DNA of 64,000 bases from NCBI GenBank assembly GCA_050951605.1, contig JBMNJJ010000009.1:248001-312000 (forward strand), read 5' to 3'. The DNA comes from DUTS01 sp050951605. GTDB taxonomy: Bacteria > Bacillota > Peptococcia > DRI-13 > DTU073. How positions within the stretch are numbered: the first letter of the stretch is position 1; the number at the start of each line of letters is the position of its first letter. The position numbers were made by a program, and so were the translations under genes. Positions 9,057-18,575 of this stretch are shown in pieces. A model generated the notes under the pieces. That model ran no database searches, was not told where the DNA came from, and saw only the letters and a list, made by a program, of their open reading frames with translations.

Positions 9057-10280
9057 ATGAAATGGACTTCTGGTTTGTCGGGGTATGTGGAAATATCTTT
9101 ATGGGGAAAAAATCCGGAGCGTGTTTTAAATATGGCTTTAAGCCGAGGAATTTCCATTTGGGATATTCGGCTGAAAGAAGATAGACATTATCAGTTAAAA
9201 GTTAGTTTAGGGGGTTATAAAGCTTTTCGTCTTTTAGTAAGACGTTCTTCTTGTAAGGTTAAAATTATTAAAAAGAGAGGCTTGCCTTTTTTTTTGATGC
9301 GTGCAAAAAGAAGAAAAGTATTAGTTTTTGGTACTTTCTTTTTTTGTTTGGCTTTATATATTTTAAGCTCTTTTGTATGGTTTGTAGAAGTAATAGGAAA
9401 TGAGCAAGTTTCTACGGAAGTTATTATGGGGAAGGCACAAGAGCATGGTTTAAAACAAGGTGTTCCGAAAGCAAGTTTTCAGAAAAATAAGCTTGCGGAA
9501 AAGTTACTTTTGGAAATTACGGAACTTTCTTGGGTAGGTATTCATGAGCACGGAACAAAAATTATCATTGAGGTTGCCGAAAAAACATTACTTCCCCCTG
9601 ATGAGGAAAATAAACCTGCTGACCTGCTTGCTCGGGTAGGGGGAGAAATTGAAGAATTATTAATTCTTAAGGGAATACCGTTGGTACAGGAAGGAGACTG
9701 GGTTAAAAAAGGGCAAGTCCTGATTTTAGGAATAGTTTATCCCGAAATAAATATTTCTGAAACAGGTGAAATTAGCCCTGCCGGAGAACCGCAAATAGTA
9801 AGAGCAAAGGGTCTTGTTCGTGCTCGAGTTTTTCGGAGTTATGTAGGAGAGTGTCCTTTCCGGGAAAACATTGTTTGGGATACAGGGAAGGAGAAAAAGA
9901 TAGTTTTATTAAGATTTAAAGGTAAAGAAATATATTTAAAGGGAACTGAAGAAAATCCTTTTCAAAAATATCGCTTAGTTCGACAAGTAAAACCGCTTTT
10001 TGTCTTTAAGGGCAGGAATCTTTTCGGTCCTGTCGAATTAATTAGTGTTGTTTATAAAGAGCAAATTTGTGAGATTCGTGAATGGGGGATAGAAGGTGCT
10101 TATCAGGAGGCGGCGCGGAGAGCACAAGATTTGTTGTGGGCAGAATTACCTGCCCATTATAAAGTAATTTCTCAAAGAATTGAACCACTTTTAGGGCAGG
10201 AGAAAGGTGTCGTAGAGGTGAGGTATGTTTTAGAAACAATTGAAGAGATAGGAACTTACCAAAAAGATGTACCAAAATAA
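9057..10280 (+). CDS. yqfD: Sporulation protein YqfD
   Basis: YqfD is a membrane protein needed for efficient sporulation in Bacillus, where it is expressed with yqfC. The 407-residue protein has an N-terminal cytoplasmic part (GYVEISLWGKNPERVLN), one membrane helix at about residues 84-104 (VLVFGTFFFCLALYILSS), and a long outer domain including VEVIGNEQVS and ELSWVGIHEHGTKIIIEVAEKT, as in the family. ATG 9057 is chosen because AGGAGG is six bases upstream; an in-frame ATG at 9012 lies inside yqfC. Length agrees with Bacillus YqfD. Confidence 0.9.
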   Translation: MKWTSGLSGYVEISLWGKNPERVLNMALSRGISIWDIRLKEDRHYQLKVSLGGYKAFRLLVRRSSCKVKIIKKRGLPFFLMRAKRRKVLVFGTFFFCLALYILSSFVWFVEVIGNEQVSTEVIMGKAQEHGLKQGVPKASFQKNKLAEKLLLEITELSWVGIHEHGTKIIIEVAEKTLLPPDEENKPADLLARVGGEIEELLILKGIPLVQEGDWVKKGQVLILGIVYPEINISETGEISPAGEPQIVRAKGLVRARVFRSYVGECPFRENIVWDTGKEKKIVLLRFKGKEIYLKGTEENPFQKYRLVRQVKPLFVFKGRNLFGPVELISVVYKEQICEIREWGIEGAYQEAARRAQDLLWAELPAHYKVISQRIEPLLGQEKGVVEVRYVLETIEEIGTYQKDVPK

Positions 10281-10368
10281 AGTAAAGAAGATCGTTTTTA
10301 AGCGGTAGTGGCTTGTTAGACTTAGATAGGGTATAATTATTAGGTAAATAGACGAGGAGGGTGAGAGA

Positions 10369-11340
10369 TTGCCTGCCATTAAGAAAAAAAGTTTTAATCT
10401 TAGTAATCAAGAAGCAGCGGCATTATATGGTTTACAGGATGAAAATCTAAATTTTTTAGAGACTCATTTAGGAGCAAAAATAGTAGCACGTGGTGGTAAA
10501 ATACAGGTAACGGGAAATAAAGAAGAAGTTGAATTGGCTAGCGAGGTATTAGATCAGCTGATTGAGTTAATTAGGGCAGGGAATACTATTTCTATTCCTG
10601 ATTTAAATTATTGCTTACAGGCAGTTACAGAAGGGAAAAGTAGTCATCTCACTGAAGCTTTAAATCAGGTGATTCAAGTTACGGCGAGAGGAAAGTTGAT
10701 TAAACCGAAAACGATTGGTCAGTATCAATATGTACAAGCTATTAAAAGTAACGATATTACTTTTGGGATTGGCCCCGCCGGAACGGGAAAAACTTATTTA
10801 GCAGTGGTGATGGCTGTTTCTGCACTAAAAAATAAAGAGGTTAATCGAATCATTTTGACACGTCCGGCTGTAGAAGCAGGAGAAAAACTCGGTTTTTTAC
10901 CAGGGGACTTACAGGAAAAGGTAAATCCGTATTTACGACCTCTTTATGATGGACTTTATGATGTTTTGGGTATTGAAACTGCTAGGCGGTATATGGAAAA
11001 ATCTATTATTGAAGTGGCACCTCTTGCATATATGCGGGGGAGAACTTTGGATGATTCTTTTATTATTTTAGATGAAGGTCAGAATACGACACCGGAACAA
11101 ATTAAGATGTTTTTAACGCGGATTGGTTTTGGTTCAAAAGCTGTGGTGACCGGAGATATAACTCAGGTGGATTTGCCTAAAGAGACTAATTCTGGTTTGA
11201 TTGTTGTCCAGAAAATCTTAAAAGGTTTAGAAGGCATAAGTTTTCAATATCTTAGTCAGGCTGATGTGATTAGACATCCTGTGGTACAGAGAATTGTTTT
11301 AGCTTATGAAGAGTACCAGCGTAAAATAGATCAATCATAA
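10369..11340 (+). CDS. phoH: PhoH family P-loop ATPase
   Basis: PhoH-like proteins are cytosolic ATPases linked to RNA metabolism; their exact role is not settled. The 323-residue protein has an N-terminal KH-like part (to about residue 75) and a PhoH ATPase domain with Walker A GPAGTGKT at 135-142, the family motif TRPAVEAGEKLGFLPG, and Walker B FIILDEGQNTT. The start is TTG 10369 with GAGGAGGGTGAG upstream. It lies between yqfD and pgpH and upstream of ybeY, the conserved arrangement. Confidence 0.93.
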   Translation: MPAIKKKSFNLSNQEAAALYGLQDENLNFLETHLGAKIVARGGKIQVTGNKEEVELASEVLDQLIELIRAGNTISIPDLNYCLQAVTEGKSSHLTEALNQVIQVTARGKLIKPKTIGQYQYVQAIKSNDITFGIGPAGTGKTYLAVVMAVSALKNKEVNRIILTRPAVEAGEKLGFLPGDLQEKVNPYLRPLYDGLYDVLGIETARRYMEKSIIEVAPLAYMRGRTLDDSFIILDEGQNTTPEQIKMFLTRIGFGSKAVVTGDITQVDLPKETNSGLIVVQKILKGLEGISFQYLSQADVIRHPVVQRIVLAYEEYQRKIDQS

Positions 11341-11367
11341 AAACATAAATAGTTAAAAAAGGAGGAG

Positions 11368-13557
11368 ATGATCATTAATACTCCTAAAGCAAAGGTTCCT
11401 TTTTTTAAGGGAACGGGGACTGTTTGGAAAAATCGTAGGATTAAAAAAATTGGTTGGTTTACAGTGTTTTTTTTAGGAATCCTCTGTATTTTTGCGCTTC
11501 ATTTTCTCCCCAACGATTTACCGGTAAAAGAAGGGCAAATTTCTCCTACTACGATTAAAGCTCCACAAACGATAACTTTCGAAGACACTAAGAAAACTGC
11601 GGAACGTAAAAAAATTGCTGAAGAAAGAATTGAGGAAGTCTATGTCTTGGACAGAAGTATCTTGACTCAAATGGATCAAGACCTGAAAGACTATTTTGCT
11701 GATTTGATTTTTCTTTTAAGCAGAGAAGACTTTAGTAATATAGAAAAAATGCAGACTCTTCAGGAAGAATATAATCTTCAGGAAGGTACCGTACGGGCCT
11801 TGGTATCTTTAGATAGTAATACACTTAAATCATTGTATTTAGAAGCGGCAAGTCTTCTAAAAAATTATTGGCAGACAGGGGTAAGAGATTTTGAAGTTGA
11901 GGAAAAGAAGACAAAAATTTATACGCAAATTGATTTATTAAATATTACTGTTCCCTATAAAAATCTTTTGAAAGCAGTATTTAATAAAATAGAGTTTAAA
12001 GCTAATTACCTTAAGGACGAAGCGGCAACCCTTAGAGCGAGGCAGGAGGCTTCGCAAAATGAAGGAGTGGTTATGGTAACAGTTCGTAAAGGTCAAAAGA
12101 TTGTAGGAGAAGGCGAAGTTGTTACGGCTGAACATTTAGAGGTTTTGCAGGCTCTTGGCTATAAAAAGTCGGTTGCTCCTTATCTTACTTTGTTAGGTGT
12201 AGTAATTTTTACGCTGTTAACTTTTGTTTTAACTAAATTTTATTTAAAGCATTACCGAAAGGAATTGTACTACAAAGAAATAAATTTAGTACTTCTTGGT
12301 TTGCTTGTTTTTATTACTTTACTTTTAGCCAAAGTAATTTCTTCGATTAATATTAGTGCTAATCTGGAAATAGCTAAAATGGTCGGTTATTTAATTCCAG
12401 TGGCTACGGTGTCTATGTTAATTGCTCTTTTGCTTGATACAACGCTAGCTATTTTTGTGACAATTTTATTAAGCTTTTTTGTTGGTATTTTGACTGGAAA
12501 TCAGCTTTCTTATACGATCAATGCTTTTGTAGGCGGACTTGTGGGTATTTATAGTGTCGGCAAATTCAATCAGAGGTTTGATTGGGTGAAGGCCGGTTTG
12601 TTTATTGCTTGTGCCGAGGTAGTGTGTATTTTTTCCTTAGGTTTAATGGATAATGATACTTGGTCGATCCTTTTAATTGGTAGTTCTTTTGGAATTATCA
12701 ATGGGATTTTATCATCTATTTTTGCTTATGGTAGTCTTCCTTTTTTGGAGTCCGGTTTTGAGGTAACTACAAGTGCACGTCTTTTGGAACTTTCTAATCC
12801 TAATCAGCCTCTGTTAAAAAGGCTTTTAATTGAAGCTCCCGGAACTTATCACCATAGTATTTTAGTAGGAAATCTTGGGGAAGCTGCTGCTGACCTTGTG
12901 GGTGCAGATTCTTTGTTGGTACGGGTAGGGGCTTATTATCATGATATTGGTAAATTAAAAAGACCTTATTTTTTCATTGAGAATCAATTGGGGGGAGATA
13001 ATCCTCATGAGAAGCTTTCTCCTCCTTTGAGTACTTTGATTATTACGTCTCACCCTAAGGATGGGCTGGAAATTGCTCATCAACATAATTTGCCCCCTAT
13101 TGTTATTGACTTAATTGCTCAGCATCATGGGACGAGTTTAGTTAGTTATTTTTATCATAAAGCTTTAGAAATAGGGAATTCTGATAATGTAAACGAAGAG
13201 GAATATCGTTATAATGGTTCTAAGCCCCAGACGAAGGAAGCAGCGATTATTATGTTAGCTGATAGTGTTGAAGCAGCTGTTCGTTCTATGCCGGTGCCTA
13301 GTAGTGGAAAAATTGAAGGCTTAGTGCGTAAATTAATTAAAGAACGTTTGCAGGATGGTCAGTTGGAAGAATCGCCCCTTACATTTAAGGACCTTGATTT
13401 AATTGCCAATGCTTTTACCCGAATTTTAAGTGGCATCTTTCATAATCGAATAGAATATCCGGAAAATGTTTTAGAAGCGATGAAGGGAGGTTCTTTATCC
13501 GATGCGAATAGTAATGGGCAATCAACAGAAAATAATTACAATCACTCCTCAGTTTAA
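11368..13557 (+). CDS. pgpH: 7TM-HD cyclic-di-AMP phosphodiesterase PgpH (YqfF)
   Basis: PgpH degrades cyclic di-AMP. The 729-residue protein has one N-terminal helix (about 29-46), a large extracellular 7TMR-HDED domain (about 50-265), seven membrane helices (about 268-460) and a cytosolic HD domain with HHSILVGNLGEAA from H495 and the HD pair H525-D526 in YYHDIGKLK. The start is uncertain: GGAGGAG at 11361-11367 abuts ATG 11368, which is very tight, while ATT 11374 in the same frame would have ideal spacing. The gene overlaps ybeY by 56 bp. Confidence 0.92.
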   Translation: MIINTPKAKVPFFKGTGTVWKNRRIKKIGWFTVFFLGILCIFALHFLPNDLPVKEGQISPTTIKAPQTITFEDTKKTAERKKIAEERIEEVYVLDRSILTQMDQDLKDYFADLIFLLSREDFSNIEKMQTLQEEYNLQEGTVRALVSLDSNTLKSLYLEAASLLKNYWQTGVRDFEVEEKKTKIYTQIDLLNITVPYKNLLKAVFNKIEFKANYLKDEAATLRARQEASQNEGVVMVTVRKGQKIVGEGEVVTAEHLEVLQALGYKKSVAPYLTLLGVVIFTLLTFVLTKFYLKHYRKELYYKEINLVLLGLLVFITLLLAKVISSINISANLEIAKMVGYLIPVATVSMLIALLLDTTLAIFVTILLSFFVGILTGNQLSYTINAFVGGLVGIYSVGKFNQRFDWVKAGLFIACAEVVCIFSLGLMDNDTWSILLIGSSFGIINGILSSIFAYGSLPFLESGFEVTTSARLLELSNPNQPLLKRLLIEAPGTYHHSILVGNLGEAAADLVGADSLLVRVGAYYHDIGKLKRPYFFIENQLGGDNPHEKLSPPLSTLIITSHPKDGLEIAHQHNLPPIVIDLIAQHHGTSLVSYFYHKALEIGNSDNVNEEEYRYNGSKPQTKEAAIIMLADSVEAAVRSMPVPSSGKIEGLVRKLIKERLQDGQLEESPLTFKDLDLIANAFTRILSGIFHNRIEYPENVLEAMKGGSLSDANSNGQSTENNYNHSSV

Positions 13558-13981
13558 AGAAGTGATTGAGCTTATAGGTCAAGAGGTAGCACGGAGGTTT
13601 GATTTAAGTGAGCAAACTGAGGTGAGCGTAACTTTTGTTGATGACTTGTTGATGCAAGATTTAAACAAAACTTATCGAGGTATAAATCGGCCTACTGATG
13701 TATTATCTTTTGCTTTTGATGAAGAGGTGGAAGGGGTAGAACCTGTTCTGTTTAATGGACCTGAAATTCATCTTTTAGGGGAGATTGTTCTTTCCTTGGA
13801 AAGAGTGAAGAGGCAGGCAGAAGAATATCAACATAGTTTTATTAGGGAATTAGCTTTTTTAACTGTGCATGGTTTGCTTCATCTTTTGGGTTATGACCAT
13901 CAAGAGGAAAAGGATACTAAGGAAATGAGGAAAATGGAAGAAGAAATTCTTAAATCTTTACATTATCCAAGGTCTTTTTAG
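13502..13981 (+). CDS. ybeY: Endoribonuclease YbeY (rRNA maturation factor)
   Basis: YbeY is a zinc-dependent endoribonuclease for 16S rRNA 3'-end maturation and ribosome quality control. The 159-residue protein has the family core DLSEQTEVSVTFVDD, YRGINRPTDVLSF and the metal site HGLLHLLGYDH with H123, H127 and H133. GGGAGG at 13485-13490 lies before ATG 13502; ATG 13514 is a possible alternative. The start lies inside the end of pgpH, which suggests translational coupling. In Bacillus dgkA follows; here a CBS/CorC protein does. Confidence 0.94.
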   Translation: MRIVMGNQQKIITITPQFKEVIELIGQEVARRFDLSEQTEVSVTFVDDLLMQDLNKTYRGINRPTDVLSFAFDEEVEGVEPVLFNGPEIHLLGEIVLSLERVKRQAEEYQHSFIRELAFLTVHGLLHLLGYDHQEEKDTKEMRKMEEEILKSLHYPRSF

Positions 13982-13992
13982 GAGGGAATTTT

Positions 13993-15246
13993 TTGTCGCA
14001 AGTACAAGTTTTTCAATTAATAATTTTGTTTGTACTTCTAATTTTTTCTGCTTTTTTTTCTGCTTCAGAAACGGCTATTTTTTCAGCAAACAAGGTAAAA
14101 ATTCGTCACCTTGTGGAAGAAGGAAACCGCCAGGCAATTTTGACCAGGCGTTTATTGGAGCAGCCGGGTAGATCAATTTCTACTATTCTTATCGGTAATA
14201 ATGTTGTCAACATTGGAGCTACTGCCTTGGCTACTGCATTAGCGATTAGCTTTTTTGGAAGTTCTGGAGCAGGGATTGCTACAGCGGTGATGTCTATTTT
14301 AATTCTTATTTTTGGAGAAATCACTCCTAAAACATTAGCATCAAGGCGGGCGGAAGATTTTTCTTTACGGGTAAGTCGTTATATTCTTGGTTTAAGTAAA
14401 ATCTTATCGCCTCTTATTTATATTTTTAATTTGTTTACTAATATCTTGGTAAAATTATTAGATGGTTCACATAAGGAAAAACATTTTATTACAGAAGAAG
14501 AATTACGGATGTTAGTAAATGTAGGGGAGGAAGAAGGGTTTATTGACGAAGATGAACGAGAGATGATTGATAGTATTTTTGAATTTGATGATACTCTTGT
14601 TCGTGAAGTAATGGTTCCTCGTATTGATATTGATGCCGTAAATGTTGAGGAGACGTTAGAAAATACGATTAAATTAGTGCTCAAGGCAGGACGTTCTCGT
14701 ATCCCCGTTTATGAGCAGACTGTGGATAATATTATTGGAGTGATTTATGCTAAAGACTTGTTACAGATTTTTTTTGAACCAATGAGAGAAAAAATACGGT
14801 TAAAAAAGATAATGCGACCAGCGTATTATGTTCCGGAAAGTAAAAAGGTTCGGGACTTGTTTGCTGAATTGCGTAAGGAAAAAGTACATATGGCTATTGT
14901 GCTGGATGAATATGGGGGTACAGCCGGGCTGATAACCATAGAAGATGTTATTGAGGAGATTGTTGGTGATATTCAAGATGAATATGATCGTGAAGAAAAG
15001 GCTATTGAGAAATTGAGTGATGGTTCTTTTCTTGTGGATGCTCGTACTCCTATTTATGAAATTAATGAAGCAATGGATTTAGCTTTACCTGACGATGAGT
15101 TTGAAACAATTAGTGGTTTGGTTTTTGATCATTTAGGTAGTTTACCTGCTGAAGGACAAAAATTAAAGATTGATGATTTAGAGATTAAAATTGAGAAAAT
15201 TACAGGTAGAAGGATAGGAAAATTATGCCTGAAAAAGGTAATGTAG
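13993..15246 (+). CDS. CNNM/CorC-family membrane protein with CBS domains (hemolysin C family)
   Basis: Members of this family are membrane proteins linked to magnesium or cobalt handling, often called hemolysin C proteins. The 417-residue protein has a DUF21 membrane domain (about 1-190, several helices, with SASETAIFSANKVK), two CBS domains (about 205-330, REVMVPRIDID and LDEYGGTAGLITIEDV) and a C-terminal CorC/HlyC domain (FETISGLVFDHLGSLP). The start is TTG 13993 behind GGAGGG. It begins 11 bp after ybeY. The transported ion cannot be told from sequence. Confidence 0.9.
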   Translation: MSQVQVFQLIILFVLLIFSAFFSASETAIFSANKVKIRHLVEEGNRQAILTRRLLEQPGRSISTILIGNNVVNIGATALATALAISFFGSSGAGIATAVMSILILIFGEITPKTLASRRAEDFSLRVSRYILGLSKILSPLIYIFNLFTNILVKLLDGSHKEKHFITEEELRMLVNVGEEEGFIDEDEREMIDSIFEFDDTLVREVMVPRIDIDAVNVEETLENTIKLVLKAGRSRIPVYEQTVDNIIGVIYAKDLLQIFFEPMREKIRLKKIMRPAYYVPESKKVRDLFAELRKEKVHMAIVLDEYGGTAGLITIEDVIEEIVGDIQDEYDREEKAIEKLSDGSFLVDARTPIYEINEAMDLALPDDEFETISGLVFDHLGSLPAEGQKLKIDDLEIKIEKITGRRIGKLCLKKVM

Positions 15247-15295
15247 AATAAGCTTTGGCTGAGAATTAACAATATTAGCTTAGAGGAGCAAGAGG

Positions 15296-16333
15296 ATGAA
15301 AAAAAGATATATATTATGGAGCTTTTTTATCTTTTTTTTGAGTATGTTGCTAGGGGTAGTAACCTTATATTTAGTGCGGCCTTATTTTTCCGGAGAAAGA
15401 ACACTTTCTAGTGATAAAGAGGCTAATTATAGAGAAGGAGAAGGAGAAGAAGTTTATCCTTTTGCAGGATGGCAAGACAAGCCACGGCAAAGGGCTTTTG
15501 CTGTAGTTATTGATAATACAGAGAAAGGCAGACCTCAGGCAGGGTTAGAGAAAGCGGATGTTATCGTTGAAGTACCCGTTGAAGGTGGCTTGACGCGTTT
15601 TATAGCTATTATTTGTATTGATGATATGGATTTGCTAGGCCCTATTCGCAGTGCCAGACCTTATTTAATCGATTTAGCTAAAGAATATAGGGGGATTTTA
15701 ATTCATGCGGGTGGTTCGGAAGAAGCTTTAAAAAAATTACAAAAGGAGTCTCTTGATCATTTTGATGAAATCAATGATGGCGGGCAAATTGCTGCAGCTT
15801 TTTGGCGTGTTCCGGACCGAAGTAAACCATATAATCTTTTTACTAGTTCTGATGTTTTACGTCGGACTGTAAAAAAATTAAATATGGATCGTTCTTTTTT
15901 ACCTCCCCAAAGACCTTTACTTTCTTTAGAAGCGGAAGTTTCAGGGAGAAAAGCTGAAGATATTACTATTTTTTATGCACATAAAAGTAGTATGGTTCAT
16001 TTTTCCTATAATAAAGAAAAACAAGTTTATCAGCGGTTTACGGCGGATGATAAGCCACATCTTACCTATTTAGGAGAACAGTTACAGGTAGCGAATGTGA
16101 TTGTCCAAGTTGTTCCCTATTGTTATACTGATGGTGATGGTCATTTGCAGTTAATTATGCATGGTGAGGGGGAAGCATTTATTTTTCGTAAGGGTAAAGT
16201 TCTGGAAGCATGTTGGCAGAAGAAACCGGATGAATTTACAAGATTTATTGATAAGAAAGGAAAATTAATTCCGCTCATGGAAGGTCCTACTTGGATTGCT
16301 GTTGTTCCTAGGGGTATGCGGATTGATTATTAG
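15296..16333 (+). CDS. DUF3048 (YerB-like) membrane-anchored protein
   Basis: The function of this family is not established. The 345-residue protein has an N-terminal membrane anchor or uncleaved signal (about 5-29, ILWSFFIFFLSMLLGVVTLYL), a short linker, then the DUF3048 domain marked by PLTG-like VEVPVEGGLTRFIAI, GPIRSARPYL, HAGGSEEAL and DRSKPYNLF, and its C-terminal half (GEGEAFIFRKGKVLEACWQK). It is probably located on the outer face of the membrane. AGAGGAGCAAGAGG precedes ATG 15296. It stands alone between the CNNM gene and cdd. Confidence 0.85.
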   Translation: MKKRYILWSFFIFFLSMLLGVVTLYLVRPYFSGERTLSSDKEANYREGEGEEVYPFAGWQDKPRQRAFAVVIDNTEKGRPQAGLEKADVIVEVPVEGGLTRFIAIICIDDMDLLGPIRSARPYLIDLAKEYRGILIHAGGSEEALKKLQKESLDHFDEINDGGQIAAAFWRVPDRSKPYNLFTSSDVLRRTVKKLNMDRSFLPPQRPLLSLEAEVSGRKAEDITIFYAHKSSMVHFSYNKEKQVYQRFTADDKPHLTYLGEQLQVANVIVQVVPYCYTDGDGHLQLIMHGEGEAFIFRKGKVLEACWQKKPDEFTRFIDKKGKLIPLMEGPTWIAVVPRGMRIDY

Positions 16334-16343
16334 GTGATGAAAA

Positions 16344-16790
16344 ATGGTAAAAAATAAAAACATAGATTTTGAATCTATAAATGAGTTGATTGAAGCAGCT
16401 AAACAAGTTAGGGGAAATGCTTATGCTCCTTATTCACGTTTTCAGGTGGGGGCAGCACTTTTGGGTAGTGATGGGCAAATTTATACAGGTTGTAATGTGG
16501 AAAATGTTTCTTATGGGTTATCTATATGTGCGGAGAGAGTTGCTGTGTTCAAAGCGGTTTCTGAAGGAATTACTTCTTTTCAAACTTTAGTGCTTGTTGC
16601 CGATCAAGAGGAACCGATTTCGCCTTGTGGAGCATGTCGCCAAATTTTAGCAGAGTTTTCTTTGGAAATGCCGGTATTTATGGTTAATTTAAAGGGGAAA
16701 ATAGTACAGACCTCTATTGCAAAGCTCTTGCCTGATTCCTTTGTTTTAAAAAATTTGCAGGAGGAAAAGTTTAATGAAGAAAGGTTTTAA
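16344..16790 (+). CDS. cdd: Cytidine deaminase
   Basis: Cdd deaminates cytidine and deoxycytidine to uridine and deoxyuridine in pyrimidine salvage. The 148-residue protein contains the zinc site of the family: CAERVAVF with the catalytic glutamate, and PCGACRQ with two cysteine ligands. YAPYSRFQVGAAL near residue 27 binds substrate. ATG 16344 follows TAGGTGATG. The end overlaps era by 17 bp, so the two are probably co-translated; a deoxyribose-phosphate aldolase gene downstream of era serves the same salvage pathway. Confidence 0.95.
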   Translation: MVKNKNIDFESINELIEAAKQVRGNAYAPYSRFQVGAALLGSDGQIYTGCNVENVSYGLSICAERVAVFKAVSEGITSFQTLVLVADQEEPISPCGACRQILAEFSLEMPVFMVNLKGKIVQTSIAKLLPDSFVLKNLQEEKFNEERF

Positions 16791-17673
16791 GTCTGGGTTT
16801 ATAGCTTTAATTGGCAGACCTAATGCAGGTAAATCTACTCTCTTAAATAAAATAATTGGTCAAAAAATAGCGATTATTTCTAATAAGCCTCAGACGACAA
16901 GAAATAAAATTGTAGGTGTTTTAACTGAACCTAATTTTCAAGCAGTTTTCATAGATACTCCCGGAATTCATAAACCATTAGATAGATTGGGAAAAGTTAT
17001 GGTGGGTACCGCGATGAATACTTTACGAGAAGTTGATGTTGTTTATTATATAATTGATGCTTCCGTTCCTTTCGGAAGTGGTGAGTCTTTTCTGATAGAG
17101 AGATTACAAAAAGTGGATACACCTATTTTTTTGCTTTTAAATAAGATTGATTGCTTAAATAAACCCGACCTTTTGCCCTTGATTGATTTTTATCGGCAGA
17201 AAAGAAAGTGGGCTGAAATAGTTCCTGTTTCGGCTCTCACAGGTGAAAATGTAGGTTCTCTTCTCGATTCTACAGTAGCGTATTTACCGGAAGGTCCCCA
17301 ATATTATCCTGCCGATGCGGTTACGGACCAACCGGAAAGAATTATAGTGGGAGAGTTAGTCCGAGAAAAAATACTTTGGGTTACTCGTGAAGAAATACCA
17401 CATTCAGTTGCGGTAGTTGTAGATTTAATGGAGAAACGTTCGACGAATCTTCTTTATATTAGTGCTACTATTTTTGTGGAACGTAATTCTCAGAAGGCAA
17501 TTATTATTGGAAAAAGTGGTCAAAAGTTGAAAGAAATCGGTTCTTTGGCTCGTAACGAGTTAGAAGCAATTTTGGGGAATCAAGTTTTTTTGGAATTATG
17601 GGTTAAAGTAAAGACAAATTGGCGTAAGAGTAAAAGAAGTATACGCGACTTTGGCTATTATGACTTGAATTAG
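16774..17673 (+). CDS. era: GTPase Era
   Basis: Era is an essential GTPase that binds the 3' end of 16S rRNA during 30S assembly. The 299-residue protein has G1 GRPNAGKS at 14-21, G3 DTPGIHKP, G4 NKID and a C-terminal KH domain (VFLELWVKVKTNWRKSKR). The ribosome site GGAGG lies inside the end of cdd, seven bases before ATG 16774. Length is typical. The usual era-recO neighbourhood is kept apart from deoC and yqzL in between. Confidence 0.97.
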   Translation: MKKGFKSGFIALIGRPNAGKSTLLNKIIGQKIAIISNKPQTTRNKIVGVLTEPNFQAVFIDTPGIHKPLDRLGKVMVGTAMNTLREVDVVYYIIDASVPFGSGESFLIERLQKVDTPIFLLLNKIDCLNKPDLLPLIDFYRQKRKWAEIVPVSALTGENVGSLLDSTVAYLPEGPQYYPADAVTDQPERIIVGELVREKILWVTREEIPHSVAVVVDLMEKRSTNLLYISATIFVERNSQKAIIIGKSGQKLKEIGSLARNELEAILGNQVFLELWVKVKTNWRKSKRSIRDFGYYDLN

Positions 17674-17685
17674 GGAGGCTTTTCT

Positions 17686-18372
17686 TTGTTTAGGTTAGAG
17701 GAAGTTGTGCAAAAAATTGATCATACTCTTTTAAAGCCAAATGCAACTGAAAAAGAATATTGGCAGTTATGTCAGGAAGCAAAAGAGTTAGGATTTAAAG
17801 CTGTTTGTGTTTTACCTTATTATGTTCCTTTTTGTGTTGCACAATTAAAAAACTCTTCAGTAGTTGTGGCTACAGTGGTAGGATTTCCATTGGGAGCTAA
17901 TCAGCAAGGGGTTAAGAGTTTTGAGGCAGAAAAGGCTTTTGCTGATGGCGCAACAGAAGTAGATATGGTGATTAATATTGGTGCTTTAAAAGACGGAAAG
18001 CTTAAAGATGTTTTTCTTGATATGCAGCAAGTTGTAGATGTGGCGAAAACTTTTACGAATAAGCTTGTTAAAGTGATTATTGAAACAGGTTTGCTAACAG
18101 TAGAAGAAAAAAGATTAGCCTGTCAATTAGCAGTAGAGGCGGGGGCTGATTTTGTAAAAACGTCTACCGGTTTTAATGGCGGTGGGGCTATGGTTGATGA
18201 TGTTTTGTTAATGGCTTCGGTAGTGGGGGAAAAGGCTAAAGTTAAAGCTGCTGGCGGAATTAGAACTTGGGCACAAGCAGAAAAACTCTTAAGGGCTGGA
18301 GCAAGTCGTTTGGGTACTAGCAGTGGCAAAAATATTGTTGTTCAATATCAAGGGAAAAACAAAGTACTTTAG
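17686..18372 (+). CDS. deoC: Deoxyribose-phosphate aldolase
   Basis: DeoC cleaves 2-deoxyribose-5-phosphate to glyceraldehyde-3-phosphate and acetaldehyde, the last step of deoxynucleoside breakdown. The 228-residue TIM-barrel protein has IDHTLLKPNAT near the start, ATVVGFPLGA, EVDMVINIGALK, and the Schiff-base lysine K158 in FVKTSTGF, with AAGGIR near the end. The start is TTG 17686 with GGGAGG upstream. Its place between era and yqzL/recO is unusual and fits with cdd just upstream: a small nucleoside-salvage pair inside the era operon. Confidence 0.95.
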   Translation: MFRLEEVVQKIDHTLLKPNATEKEYWQLCQEAKELGFKAVCVLPYYVPFCVAQLKNSSVVVATVVGFPLGANQQGVKSFEAEKAFADGATEVDMVINIGALKDGKLKDVFLDMQQVVDVAKTFTNKLVKVIIETGLLTVEEKRLACQLAVEAGADFVKTSTGFNGGGAMVDDVLLMASVVGEKAKVKAAGGIRTWAQAEKLLRAGASRLGTSSGKNIVVQYQGKNKVL

Positions 18373-18419
18373 GAAAAAAGAAAAGTGTTTGCGGGACAAA
18401 ATCTCAGGAGGAAAGGATA

Positions 18420-18575
18420 TTGATATTTATGCAAAAGGGTAAAGTTTTCTGGGATTATTTTGTAGCAACAGGTAATATCGGTGCTTATCTTATTTTTTGT
18501 GAAATACAACAGAAAAAAATCGAGGTATTGAAAATACGTTCGGATGGTAATTTTTTGAATGAGGTAGATGGATAA
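18420..18575 (+). CDS. YqzL family small protein
   Basis: This is a 51-residue protein of unknown function. Its core, VFWDYFVATGNIGAYLIF, resembles the short YqzL proteins of Bacillus, which lie in exactly this position upstream of recO. I choose TTG 18420 because GGAGG at 18407-18411 then sits eight bases away; ATG 18429 in the same frame has a poor distance. The stop codon overlaps the recO start (TAATG), so the two are probably translationally coupled. Confidence 0.7.
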   Translation: MIFMQKGKVFWDYFVATGNIGAYLIFCEIQQKKIEVLKIRSDGNFLNEVDG

